Of a stretch of DNA of 64,000 bases, positions 1-7,986 are shown one piece after another. A program made the position numbers and the translations under genes. Origin of the DNA: Arthrobacter sulfonylureivorans (GTDB lineage: Bacteria > Actinomycetota > Actinomycetes > Actinomycetales > Micrococcaceae); assembly GCA_004000035.1 (NCBI GenBank), contig RJAE01000005.1:205213-269212 (forward strand), in the 5' to 3' direction. Positions within the stretch are counted from its first letter, which is position 1. Each line of letters opens with the position of its first letter. A model generated the notes under the pieces. The model was not told where the DNA came from, ran no database searches, and worked only from the letters and a program-made list of their open reading frames with translations.

Positions 1-2
1 CC

Positions 3-1436
3 CGCATTTCCAGGTATTCGTATCTGGTCAGCCTGCTGCCGCGGCGCATCATCGATGACCTGGAGCTGGACCTGCGGCTGCTGCGCCGGCGCTACTCGTC
101 CTACACCCCGTTGCCCGGCACATCCACCGGGCTGCTGGTGGACAATCAGGACCCGGATGCGACCCGCGCCTCCTTCGGCGCCGTGGACGCCGGTGCAGAC
201 TTCGGCACGTTCACCGAGTTCTACCAGCGCACCGGCCGGCTGGCCCAGGCAGTGTGGCCAACGGTCGCCGACCCGCTCCCCCGCCGCTCCGAACTGCGCC
301 GCCGGTTGGGCGATGACGAGTCCTGGAACGACTTCATTGAGACGCCGATCGGCGACGTCCTGGAACGCAGTTTCGCCTCGGACCTGGTCCGCGGCGTGGT
401 CTTCACCGACGCGCTGATCAGCACGTTTGCCAGCGCCCACGACGACGACCTGCAGCAGAACAAATGCTTCCTCTACCACGTGATCGGCGGCGGCACCGGC
501 GACTGGGACGTACCCGAGGGCGGCATGGGCGCGGTCACCGCCGCGCTGGAAACGGCCGCTCGCCACGCAGGTGCCCAACTGCGCACCTCGGCGGAGGCCA
601 CCTCGGTGACTCCGGACGGAGAGGTGCGGTACGACGACGGCGGCGGGACCGACGTCGTCGTCTCCGCGAAGCGGGTACTCGCCAACGTCTCGCCCGCGGT
701 CCTCAACGGACTGCTGGCCGCCGGCGGCGCGGAACCGGCCACGCGGTCTGGCCCCCCGCCCGAGGGAGCGCAGGCCAAAGTGAACCTGTTGTTGTCCCGG
801 TTGCCGAAGCTGCGGGACAGCGCCGTGGCGCCGGACGCGGCCTTCGGCGGCACCTTCCATATCAACGAGCTGTACTCACAGCTGGAGCGGGCCTACGCGG
901 AAGGCGCCGCAGGCCGGATCCCGGATCCGCTGCCCGCGGAAATCTACTGCCACTCGCTCACCGACCCGTCCATCCTCTCGCCCGAACTGCAGGCAGCCGG
1001 TGCCCAGACCCTCACCGTGTTCACGCTGCAAACCCCGCACCGGATGCTCACCGAGGAGAACAACAACGCGACCCGCGCCCGGCTGCAACAGGCCGTGCTG
1101 GACTCGCTCAACTCGGTGCTCGCCGAGCCGATCGAAGACTGCATCCTGCTCGACACCCGCGGAGAGCCGTGCATTGAAACCAAAACCACGCTCGATCTTG
1201 AACACGCTCTGAACCTGACCGGCGGGAGCATTTTCCACGGCCCACTCGACTGGCCGTTCGCCGAAGACGACGAGCCACTCGACACCCCGGCGCAGGGCTG
1301 GGGCGTGGCCACGGCCCATGAACGGATCCTGCTCTGTGGGGCCGGCGCGCGCCGCGGCGGCGGTGTCAGCGGCCTCGGCGGCCACAACGCGGCCATGGCC
1401 GTGTTGGAAGAGGGCGCGCCGGAATCGGGGGCGTAG
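3..1436 (+). CDS. NAD(P)/FAD-dependent oxidoreductase, CrtI/PYROXD2-like, 5' end missing
   Basis: The reading frame is open from the first bases of the window, so the N-terminus with the FAD-binding Rossmann motif lies upstream and cannot be seen. The visible part begins with a stretch (SLLPRRIIDDLELDLRLL) that matches the region following the cofactor domain in phytoene-desaturase-like proteins of the PYROXD2 type. It ends with the typical C-terminal FAD-contact segment, LLCGAGARRGGGVSGLGG near the stop. This family contains carotenoid desaturases and many oxidoreductases of unknown substrate. No carotenoid gene is nearby, so I do not call it a phytoene desaturase. The last 26 nt belong to a direct repeat that runs past the stop codon. 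Confidence 0.85.
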   Translation, partial: RISRYSYLVSLLPRRIIDDLELDLRLLRRRYSSYTPLPGTSTGLLVDNQDPDATRASFGAVDAGADFGTFTEFYQRTGRLAQAVWPTVADPLPRRSELRRRLGDDESWNDFIETPIGDVLERSFASDLVRGVVFTDALISTFASAHDDDLQQNKCFLYHVIGGGTGDWDVPEGGMGAVTAALETAARHAGAQLRTSAEATSVTPDGEVRYDDGGGTDVVVSAKRVLANVSPAVLNGLLAAGGAEPATRSGPPPEGAQAKVNLLLSRLPKLRDSAVAPDAAFGGTFHINELYSQLERAYAEGAAGRIPDPLPAEIYCHSLTDPSILSPELQAAGAQTLTVFTLQTPHRMLTEENNNATRARLQQAVLDSLNSVLAEPIEDCILLDTRGEPCIETKTTLDLEHALNLTGGSIFHGPLDWPFAEDDEPLDTPAQGWGVATAHERILLCGAGARRGGGVSGLGGHNAAMAVLEEGAPESGA

Positions 1437-1469
1437 GAAAAGGGCGCGCCGGAATAGGGCGCGTAACCT
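1411..1469 (+). repeat. Imperfect tandem duplication spanning the stop codon
   Basis: Two adjacent copies of about 30 nt, both beginning agggcgcgccggaat, at 1411-1440 and 1441-1469. The first copy carries the TAG stop of the oxidoreductase. The second is untranslated. Confidence 0.7.
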
Positions 1470-1506
1470 CGTCGAGCGCCTGAGCGGGTTGCGCAGGGCT
1501 GCACCG

Positions 1507-1512
1507 TAGGAT
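1507..1512 (+). promoter_or_regulatory. Putative -10 of a leaderless promoter (LysE gene)
   Basis: TAGGAT lies 6 nt before the GTG start at 1519. There is no purine-rich ribosome-binding site, so transcription would begin at or next to the start codon. Confidence 0.45.
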
Positions 1513-1518
1513 CATCTG

Positions 1519-2139
1519 GTGCAATTCTCGTTATGGCTGGCGCTGCTCGGCGCCACGGTAGTGATTAGCTTCACCCCGGGTGCCGGTGCCATCAACACCA
1601 TGAGCAACTCGCTCAACGCCGGCTTCGGCCGGTCCATCTGGGGCATCCTGGGCCAGCAGGCCGCCTTGGTGATCCACGTGGCGATTGTGGCGCTGGGCCT
1701 GGGCCTGCTCGTCTCCAACTCCCCGGTCCTGTTCGCCGCGATCAAATATGCCGGTGCCGCCTACCTGATTTATCTTGGCCTGCGCCAGTTCCTTGCCAAG
1801 CCGACAGGCAACGCGGAGGTCGAAGCGGCACGCCGCGACGAGCCGGCCTTCTCCATGTTCCGGCGCGGCATGTGGGTCAACCTGCTCAACCCGAAGGCCA
1901 TCGTCTTCTTCCTGGCGTTCATGCCGGGCTTCATCCGGCTGGACCAGCCGCAGCTGACGCAGTACCTGGTCCTGATCGCCACGGTGCTGGCCGTGGACAT
2001 CCTGGTCATGTGGTTTTTCTTCGCCGCGGCGGCCAGGTCTTTCCAGCGGTTCACCCGGACGGTGCGCGGGCTGACCATGATGAACCGGGCCTTCGGTGTA
2101 CTTTTCATCGCGGTCGGCCTGATGCTGGCTTTCCTGTAG
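1519..2139 (+). CDS. LysE/RhtB-family amino-acid exporter
   Basis: A 206-residue polytopic membrane protein with the LysE/RhtB fold. The N-terminal helix contains the family signature FTPGAGAINTMSNSLNAGF, followed by a central loop (residues about 90-120) and C-terminal helices including the LLNPKAIVFFLAFMP motif. The family exports amino acids or their derivatives; the substrate cannot be told from sequence. The start is GTG at 1519. No Shine-Dalgarno sequence is visible, but a TAGGAT hexamer sits 6 nt upstream, consistent with a leaderless transcript. It is followed on the same strand by a phosphatase gene 23 nt downstream that seems to have its own promoter. Confidence 0.9.
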   Translation: MQFSLWLALLGATVVISFTPGAGAINTMSNSLNAGFGRSIWGILGQQAALVIHVAIVALGLGLLVSNSPVLFAAIKYAGAAYLIYLGLRQFLAKPTGNAEVEAARRDEPAFSMFRRGMWVNLLNPKAIVFFLAFMPGFIRLDQPQLTQYLVLIATVLAVDILVMWFFFAAAARSFQRFTRTVRGLTMMNRAFGVLFIAVGLMLAFL

Positions 2140-2150
2140 CCGCCTTCTCA

Positions 2151-2156
2151 TAGACT
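2151..2156 (+). promoter_or_regulatory. Putative -10 of a leaderless promoter (phosphatase gene)
   Basis: TAGACT lies 6 nt before ATG 2163. There is no ribosome-binding site in between. Confidence 0.45.
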
Positions 2157-2162
2157 CGAGTC

Positions 2163-2660
2163 ATGTACCGCATCATCGCCGTCTGCACCGGAAACATCTG
2201 CCGCTCCCCCATGGCCGAGCGGATGCTGGCCCGCGCGCTCCAGGAAGCAGGACTGGGCGGCGAGGTCAGCGTGGACTCCGCCGGCACCACCGGCTGGGAG
2301 CTGGGGCGGCCGATCGACCAGCGGGCCGGCCAGCGCCTGGAGCAGTCCGGCCTCAGCGCGCTGGACCACCGGGCCCGCAAGTTCGAGGGGTCCTGGTACG
2401 ACGAGCGCGACCTGATCCTGGCCCTGGACGTGGACCACTACGACCAACTGCGGAACGGTGCACCGCACGACGCCGCCCGGGACAAGGTCAGGCTCTGGCG
2501 CTCCTTCGACCCCGCCGTCAGCCATCTTGGTCCGGCGGATCAGGGGATCTACGATCCGTGGTTCGGCGAGGCCTCCGATTTCGACGCCAGCTGGCAGATG
2601 ATCGACGCCGCGCTGAAGGGAATCATCGAGTTCGTGCGCAAGGAACTCGATGCCCGCTAA
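2163..2660 (+). CDS. Low-molecular-weight protein-tyrosine phosphatase
   Basis: A 165-residue enzyme of usual family length. The phosphate-binding loop CTGNICRS starts at Cys8 (nucleophile) with Arg14, and the general-acid Asp131 is in the YDPW motif. Enzymes of this family remove phosphate from tyrosine or, in some bacteria, arginine residues and often act on capsule or tyrosine-kinase partners. No kinase or polysaccharide locus is seen nearby. The ATG has no Shine-Dalgarno; a TAGACT hexamer lies 6 nt upstream. The 3' end overlaps the start of the kinase-PabB fusion by 11 nt, suggesting translational coupling. Confidence 0.95.
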   Translation: MYRIIAVCTGNICRSPMAERMLARALQEAGLGGEVSVDSAGTTGWELGRPIDQRAGQRLEQSGLSALDHRARKFEGSWYDERDLILALDVDHYDQLRNGAPHDAARDKVRLWRSFDPAVSHLGPADQGIYDPWFGEASDFDASWQMIDAALKGIIEFVRKELDAR

Positions 2661-4710
2661 GCCGGTCCTGATCGCCGTCGACGGACGCTCCGGATCCGGC
2701 AAGACCACACTGGCGGTGGAACTGGCGGCGCTGCTGCGGGTCCACCGCACGGTCTCGCTGTTCCATCTGGAGGACATTTATCCGGGCTGGCACGGCCTGG
2801 CCGGCGGACAGCAGCGCTATCTGGAGAGCGTGCTGCGTCCCTTGGCGGCCGGGGAGGCCGCGCACTGGACCGCCTGGGACTGGAACAAGGACGACGACGG
2901 TGCCTCCCGTAGCACGGAACCCGCCGACGTGGTGGTCCTCGAGGGCGTCGGGGCTGCGCACGCCGCCGCCCGCGGCCTGCTCGACGCCGTGGTGTGGCTG
3001 CAGGCACCGTCCGAGGCCCGGCGGACCAGGGCCTTGTCCCGCGACGGTGCTACCTATGAGCCGTTCTGGGACATCTGGGCAGACCAGGAGGAGGCCTGGC
3101 TGGCCGGCGACGACGCGGCCGCCGCCGCGGACGTCGTGGTCGAATCCGGTCCCGCCGGCGCCGCCCCCGAGCAGGTCCTCGCAGCACTGGCCTCGCTGCC
3201 GGTGCTCGAACACCCCCTGGCCCCGGAGCGGGCGACCCGCGAGGGCATCCGGCTGGTGGCCGAACGCGTGGATGCCTATCCGGACGCCGAGGCGGTCTAC
3301 CGCCGCTTGTATGCCGGCGCGGTCCGCAGCGTCTGGCTGGACAGTTCCAACGTCCACGAAGCCGCCGACCGGAACCGGATCAGCATCATGGCCGACGACG
3401 GCGGCAGCTTCGGCCAGTGGGCTGAGCACCGGAACGGCACCACGCTGGTGAGCCAGCACAACACCACCGCTCGGATCGGCGGCGGGTTCTTCCGCTGGCT
3501 GGACAGCGCCTGGGGACACCGCCCCGCCACCGCCGCCGAGGAGGTGCCCGGCGGCTTCGCCCTGGGCTGGCTGGGCTACCTGGGCTACGAGCTCAAGCGT
3601 GAGACCGGCGGCAAGGACGCCGCCCCTGTGCAGGACGGGGCGCCGGACAGCCTGCAGGACAACGCCCTCGGCAACGCGCCGGATGCCGCGCTGCTGTTCG
3701 CCGGCCGCGCCGTCCTGCTGGACCATGCCCGGCGGTGCACGTGGCTGCTGGCCCTGACCGGACCGTCCCGCACGGACGAAGCCGCTGAGTGGATCGCCGG
3801 CACGGCAGCAGTCATCGGCACCCTGCCACCTGCTTCCGGCCCGTCGCCGGAACCGGCACGGCGGCCCGCCCTGGTCTTCCAGCCGCGCGACTCACGCGAG
3901 GCCTATCTGGCCAAGATCCGCGAAGCACAGGCGGAAATCAGCGAGGGCAACACCTACGAGGTCTGCCTGACCACCCAGCTGCACGCCACCACGACGGAAC
4001 CGCTGGATCCGCTGGACACCTACCTGGCCCTCCGCCGTCGCAATCCCGCGCCTTTTGCCAGCCTCTTGCGGTTCGGGACACTCACCGTGGCGAGCACGTC
4101 GCCCGAGCGCTTCCTCAGCATGGCGGCCGACGGCGGTTTGCGGGCCGAACCGATCAAAGGCACCCGGCGGCGTCTGGCGGATCCCGACGCCGATGCGGCA
4201 GTGGTCCGGGAGCTCGCCGGCAGCATCAAAGACCGGGCCGAAAACATCATGATCGTGGATTTGCTGCGGAACGACCTGAGCCACTTTGCCGTACCGGGTT
4301 CGCTGCAGGTCAGCCGGCTGTGCGCCATCGAGTCCTACGCCACCGTGCACCAGATGGTCTCCACCATCGACGCACAACTGCTGCCCGGGGCTGTCCGGGC
4401 CGAGGCCGTGGCGGCGGCTTTTCCCGCCGGCTCGATGACCGGCGCACCGAAGATCAGCACCATGGACATCCTGGACCGGCTGGAGACCGGACCGCGCGGC
4501 GTCTACTCCGGCGCGGTGGGCTACTTTTCGCTGGACGGGGCCGCGGACCTGTCCGTGGTGATCCGGACGCTGGTGATGGACGGCAGCCGGCTCAGCTTGG
4601 GCGTCGGCGGTGCGATCACCGCAGACTCCGTGCCCGACGACGAGTGGGACGAAGTGCGGGCCAAAGCCTTCGGAGTGCTCTCGGCACTGGGCGCGGTGTT
4701 CCCGGACTAG
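2650..4710 (+). CDS. pabB: P-loop kinase-like domain fused to aminodeoxychorismate synthase component I (PabB)
   Basis: A 686-residue fusion. Residues 1 to about 190 look like a uridine-kinase-type P-loop NTPase: Walker A GRSGSGKTT at 12-20, followed by a LEDIYPGW segment where nucleoside kinases bind substrate. Residues about 200-686 are a complete chorismate-binding domain. It carries PIKGT with Lys503, the hallmark of PabB rather than TrpE, then DRAENIMIVDLLRND, PAGSMTGAPK and the C-terminal GVGGAIT block. PabB converts chorismate to 4-amino-4-deoxychorismate for folate. The matching lyase lies at 6282-7154. The glutaminase PabA is not in the window. The role of the N-terminal domain is unknown. 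The start overlaps the phosphatase gene. Confidence 0.9.
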   Translation: MPAKPVLIAVDGRSGSGKTTLAVELAALLRVHRTVSLFHLEDIYPGWHGLAGGQQRYLESVLRPLAAGEAAHWTAWDWNKDDDGASRSTEPADVVVLEGVGAAHAAARGLLDAVVWLQAPSEARRTRALSRDGATYEPFWDIWADQEEAWLAGDDAAAAADVVVESGPAGAAPEQVLAALASLPVLEHPLAPERATREGIRLVAERVDAYPDAEAVYRRLYAGAVRSVWLDSSNVHEAADRNRISIMADDGGSFGQWAEHRNGTTLVSQHNTTARIGGGFFRWLDSAWGHRPATAAEEVPGGFALGWLGYLGYELKRETGGKDAAPVQDGAPDSLQDNALGNAPDAALLFAGRAVLLDHARRCTWLLALTGPSRTDEAAEWIAGTAAVIGTLPPASGPSPEPARRPALVFQPRDSREAYLAKIREAQAEISEGNTYEVCLTTQLHATTTEPLDPLDTYLALRRRNPAPFASLLRFGTLTVASTSPERFLSMAADGGLRAEPIKGTRRRLADPDADAAVVRELAGSIKDRAENIMIVDLLRNDLSHFAVPGSLQVSRLCAIESYATVHQMVSTIDAQLLPGAVRAEAVAAAFPAGSMTGAPKISTMDILDRLETGPRGVYSGAVGYFSLDGAADLSVVIRTLVMDGSRLSLGVGGAITADSVPDDEWDEVRAKAFGVLSALGAVFPD

Positions 4711-4719
4711 CGCACCCGG

Positions 4720-6198
4720 CTACTGCAGGGTGGCGGTCAGCCGGGCCACGTTATCCACGTAGCGCTGCCAGCGCGGCCGCTGCCGCCATTCCTGAAGCGT
4801 GAGCTCCTTGGAGATCACCCGATAGCTGTCCTGGATATCGGACAGCTCCTCCACGATGTGGTCGCCGAGCATCATCACGGAGACCTCCAGGTTCAGCGAG
4901 AAGGACCGCATGTCCATGTTGCTGGAGCCGATGACGGCAACTTCGTTGTCCACCGTGAAGTGCTTGGCATGCAGCACCAGCGGCCTCGGGTAGCGGTAGA
5001 TCCGTACGCCGGCCTCCAAAAGAGCCTGGTAGTAGGACTGTTGGGCATGGTGGACCAGCGCCTGGTCGCCGACCTCGGACACGAAGAGCTCCACCTTCAC
5101 CCCGCGCTGCGCCGCCGTCGTAATGGCATAGAGCAGCGAATCATCAGGCACGAAGTATGGGCTGCAGATGGACAGCCGCTCGACGGCCGCATAGATCAGC
5201 GTGTTGAACAGGCGCAGGTTGTTTTCGGTGACGAAGCCGGGGCCGCTGGGCAAGGCCTGGCACGTCATCGGCCCGGGTTCGCGGGACGGAACCGGAGTGA
5301 ACAGTTGGGTTTCGAGGATGTCGTCGGTTTCGCTCAACCAGTCGGTGGCGAAGACGACGTTGAGCGCGGTGACGATGGGACCTTCGTAGCGTGCCATCAG
5401 CTCCACCCACTTGCGGCCGATCTTTTCGCTGGAGGTGCGCCGGTAGCCGGGTTCGATCAGGTTCTGCGATCCGGTGAAGGCCACGCGCCCGTCCACAACC
5501 AGGATCTTGCGGTGGTTGCGCAGATCGATCCGGCGCCATTGGCCGCGGACCGGCAGCACCGGCAGCGAACGGCGCCAGTCGATCTGGGTGGTCTCCAGCC
5601 AGCGGCGGAACTTGCGGTAGCCGGTCACCCGGAGGGCTCCGATGTGATCGAACAACAGGCGCACGCGGACGCCCCGGGCGGCGGCTTCTTCCAGCGCGGC
5701 GAAGAGTTCGCCCGTGGTGTCGTCCCTGCTCATGATGTAGAACTCGATGTTCACGAACTCGCGGGCCTCGCGCACCGCCTCGGTCATGGCTGCAATCGAG
5801 GCGTCGTAGTCCGGGTACAGCTCCACGTGGTTGCTGTCCACCATGGGGAAGGCGCCGAGCCGGCGGTTCAGCTCGGCCGCCGAATGCACCCAGGCCGGTG
5901 CTTCCCGTTCGCTGCGGGGCTCCTCCAGATCATGGGTGGCGGCCCAGACGCGGCGGTTGATCTCCGCCTGCTTGGCGATCCGGCGTTCCGAGAGCCGGTA
6001 GCTGCCGAACATGAAGAACAGCGCAAGGCCGATCAGCGGGATGAAGAAGATGGCGAGCAGCCAGGCCATGGCGGTGTTGGGCCGCCGGTTGCCGGGAATC
6101 ACGCCCAAGGCGATGATGCGGATCGCCATGTCTATCACGCCGAGAATGGCGACGACCCAGTCGGGGAATGTGCCCAGCCCCGCAAACGACCACAGCAC
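4720..6198 (-). CDS. cls: Cardiolipin synthase (phospholipase D superfamily)
   Basis: A 492-residue membrane enzyme that joins phosphatidylglycerol to a second phospholipid to make cardiolipin. Two N-terminal membrane helices (residues about 12-34 and 44-65) are followed by two PLD catalytic HKD motifs: His229-Lys231-Asp236 in NHRKILVVDG and His410-Lys412-Asp417 in LHAKHFTVDN. Both motifs are intact. The GTG start at 6198 is preceded by a strong GGAGGAG ribosome-binding site. The stop lies 9 nt from that of the convergent pabB fusion, and no terminator hairpin is evident between them. Confidence 0.95.
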   Translation of the reverse strand: MLWSFAGLGTFPDWVVAILGVIDMAIRIIALGVIPGNRRPNTAMAWLLAIFFIPLIGLALFFMFGSYRLSERRIAKQAEINRRVWAATHDLEEPRSEREAPAWVHSAAELNRRLGAFPMVDSNHVELYPDYDASIAAMTEAVREAREFVNIEFYIMSRDDTTGELFAALEEAAARGVRVRLLFDHIGALRVTGYRKFRRWLETTQIDWRRSLPVLPVRGQWRRIDLRNHRKILVVDGRVAFTGSQNLIEPGYRRTSSEKIGRKWVELMARYEGPIVTALNVVFATDWLSETDDILETQLFTPVPSREPGPMTCQALPSGPGFVTENNLRLFNTLIYAAVERLSICSPYFVPDDSLLYAITTAAQRGVKVELFVSEVGDQALVHHAQQSYYQALLEAGVRIYRYPRPLVLHAKHFTVDNEVAVIGSSNMDMRSFSLNLEVSVMMLGDHIVEELSDIQDSYRVISKELTLQEWRQRPRWQRYVDNVARLTATLQ

Positions 6199-6269
6199 GC
6201 GGCTGCTCCTCCCCTCCCGCCGTGTGCCGGCGCAATCCTCCCCAGCCTACCCGGCGGCCAGCGACAAAC

Positions 6270-6275
6270 TAAGCT
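6270..6275 (+). promoter_or_regulatory. Putative -10 of a leaderless promoter (pabC)
   Basis: TAAGCT lies 6 nt before ATG 6282, in the divergent gap with the cardiolipin synthase gene. No Shine-Dalgarno is seen. Confidence 0.5.
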
Positions 6276-6281
6276 AGCCGT

Positions 6282-7154
6282 ATGACAGTTCTGGTGTTCT
6301 TGGACCCTGCCTACGAGGCGGGGCGCATCGCAGATGCTTCACAGCCTCAGCTCATGGCCACCGATCAAGGGGCCACCCGCGGGGACGGCATTTTCGAGTC
6401 CCTGCTGGCCGTGAACGGAATACCGCGTAAGGTGCAGGCGCATCTGGACCGGCTGGCCACATCCGCCCAAACCATGGATTTGCAGCTGCCACCCGCCGAC
6501 GCGTGGGAGCGTGCGATTAAGACGGCGATCGCGGAGCACCCGCCGGTCGAGGAGCTGGTGATCAAACTGCTGGTGACCCGTGGCGTGGAAGGCGCCGCCG
6601 CGCCCACTGCCTGGGTCCAGGCGTCGCTGCCGCCATCGGCCGGTCAGCGCCAGCGCACCGACGGGATCTCGGTGCTGCTGTTGGACCGCGGCTATGACAG
6701 CTCGCTGGCCGAACGCGCCCCGTGGTTGCTGATGGGCGCCAAAACGCTCTCCTACGCGGTCAACATGGCGGCCCTGCGCTACGCCCGCAAGAACGACGCC
6801 GACGACGTCATCTTCACGTCCAGCGACGGCCGCGTCCTCGAAGGACCTACCTCCACCGTGCTGATGGCCCGGGTGCGCGATGGCGTCAGGACTTTGGTCA
6901 CGCCGCTGCTGGAGAGCGGAATCCTGCCGGGCACGTCCCAGGCTGTGCTGTTCAAGGCGGCCGCCTCGGCGGGATGGCAGCTGGGCTACGGGCCTTTGGA
7001 ACCGGACGACCTCTATGAGGCCGATGCCGTCTGGCTGGTCTCCAGCATCCGGCTGCTGGCGCCGGTGAAGAGCATCGACGGCAAGGAAATCCCGGTGTCG
7101 CCGGAGCTCACCGAGGAACTGACCGCGCTGCTGGCCGAAGGCAGTCGGGAGTAG
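6282..7154 (+). CDS. pabC: Aminodeoxychorismate lyase-like class IV aminotransferase
   Basis: A 290-residue fold-type IV PLP enzyme. The PLP lysine is probably Lys154 in LMGAKTLSYAVNM, with the downstream phosphate-binding ESGILPGTSQ segment and an early GDGIFES motif. PabC releases pyruvate from 4-amino-4-deoxychorismate to give p-aminobenzoate. Other class IV members (branched-chain or D-amino-acid aminotransferases) look similar. The call rests on length, motif spelling and a pabB gene 1.6 kb away. The ATG lacks a ribosome-binding site and has TAAGCT 6 nt upstream. Confidence 0.85.
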   Translation: MTVLVFLDPAYEAGRIADASQPQLMATDQGATRGDGIFESLLAVNGIPRKVQAHLDRLATSAQTMDLQLPPADAWERAIKTAIAEHPPVEELVIKLLVTRGVEGAAAPTAWVQASLPPSAGQRQRTDGISVLLLDRGYDSSLAERAPWLLMGAKTLSYAVNMAALRYARKNDADDVIFTSSDGRVLEGPTSTVLMARVRDGVRTLVTPLLESGILPGTSQAVLFKAAASAGWQLGYGPLEPDDLYEADAVWLVSSIRLLAPVKSIDGKEIPVSPELTEELTALLAEGSRE

Positions 7155-7188
7155 CTTCCGCAGGCTCCCGGCGCCGTCCGCGCCAAGC

Positions 7189-7986
7189 TCACACGAAGAT
7201 GAAGTTCCAGGTGCCGGCGGCTACAGCGGCCGCGGCCGCCGCACCGGCGATCAGCACGCCGCCCAGCAGCACCCAGACGTCCACCGTGCTGTAGGTGGAC
7301 TCACGCGCCCAAGTCCGCCGACCTGCACCAAAACCGCGCGCCTCCATGGCAACCGCCAACCGGGTGGCCCGCCGGATGGCCTGCACGATCAGCCCGAACG
7401 CCTGGCCCACGAACGCGCCGGCCTTGGCGATAGGCCGGTTCTCGGCACCGACACCACGGGCGCGGCGGGCCAGGCCCAGCGTGCGCCATTCCTCCACTAA
7501 CAGCCCGACCAACCGCATGGCGGCCAGCGCCCCCAGGACGAAGCGGTGCGGCAGCTTTAGTTTCTGCGCCAGCGCGTCGGCCAAGTCGGTGGGGTCGGTG
7601 GTCAGCAGCAGGAAAATGCCCGGCAGGGCGACGGCGAGCGAACGCAGGCCGATGGCGATCCCGCCGGCCACCGAATCCTCGGTGAACACCACCGGACCCA
7701 GCTGGAACAGCACGGCTCCGGTCTTCTCCGCCAACAGCGCCGTGGCCCAGGCCCCGGTGGCCGCCGCCGCCAGCAGGGGCCAGCCGCGCTTGAAAAGCAG
7801 CCACGGGTTCACGCCCAGCACGGGCATCAGCAGCAACTCGGCCGCGAGCACTACCGACGCGCTGACCCAGTCCACGCTGAGCATGACCACCACGGTGATC
7901 ACGGCGGCGGCCGCCAGTTTGGACACCGGGTTGGCGCGGCTGAACGGCGAAGCGGTGAGCCGCGGAGTCATCAGATCCACGCTCAT
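7189..7986 (-). CDS. ykoC: ECF transporter transmembrane component EcfT (YkoC-like, CbiQ family)
   Basis: A 265-residue polytopic membrane protein of the CbiQ/EcfT family. It has N-terminal and C-terminal membrane helices and two Ala-Arg-Gly coupling motifs, in LARRARGVGAE and VAMEARGFGAG, which contact the ATPase subunits. It is the third gene of a ykoE-ykoD-ykoC-ordered unit. The start overlaps the stop of the ATPase gene by 4 nt (ATGA). The riboswitch upstream of the operon indicates that thiamine or its pyrimidine precursor HMP is the cargo. Confidence 0.9.
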   Translation of the reverse strand: MSVDLMTPRLTASPFSRANPVSKLAAAAVITVVVMLSVDWVSASVVLAAELLLMPVLGVNPWLLFKRGWPLLAAAATGAWATALLAEKTGAVLFQLGPVVFTEDSVAGGIAIGLRSLAVALPGIFLLLTTDPTDLADALAQKLKLPHRFVLGALAAMRLVGLLVEEWRTLGLARRARGVGAENRPIAKAGAFVGQAFGLIVQAIRRATRLAVAMEARGFGAGRRTWARESTYSTVDVWVLLGGVLIAGAAAAAAVAAGTWNFIFV

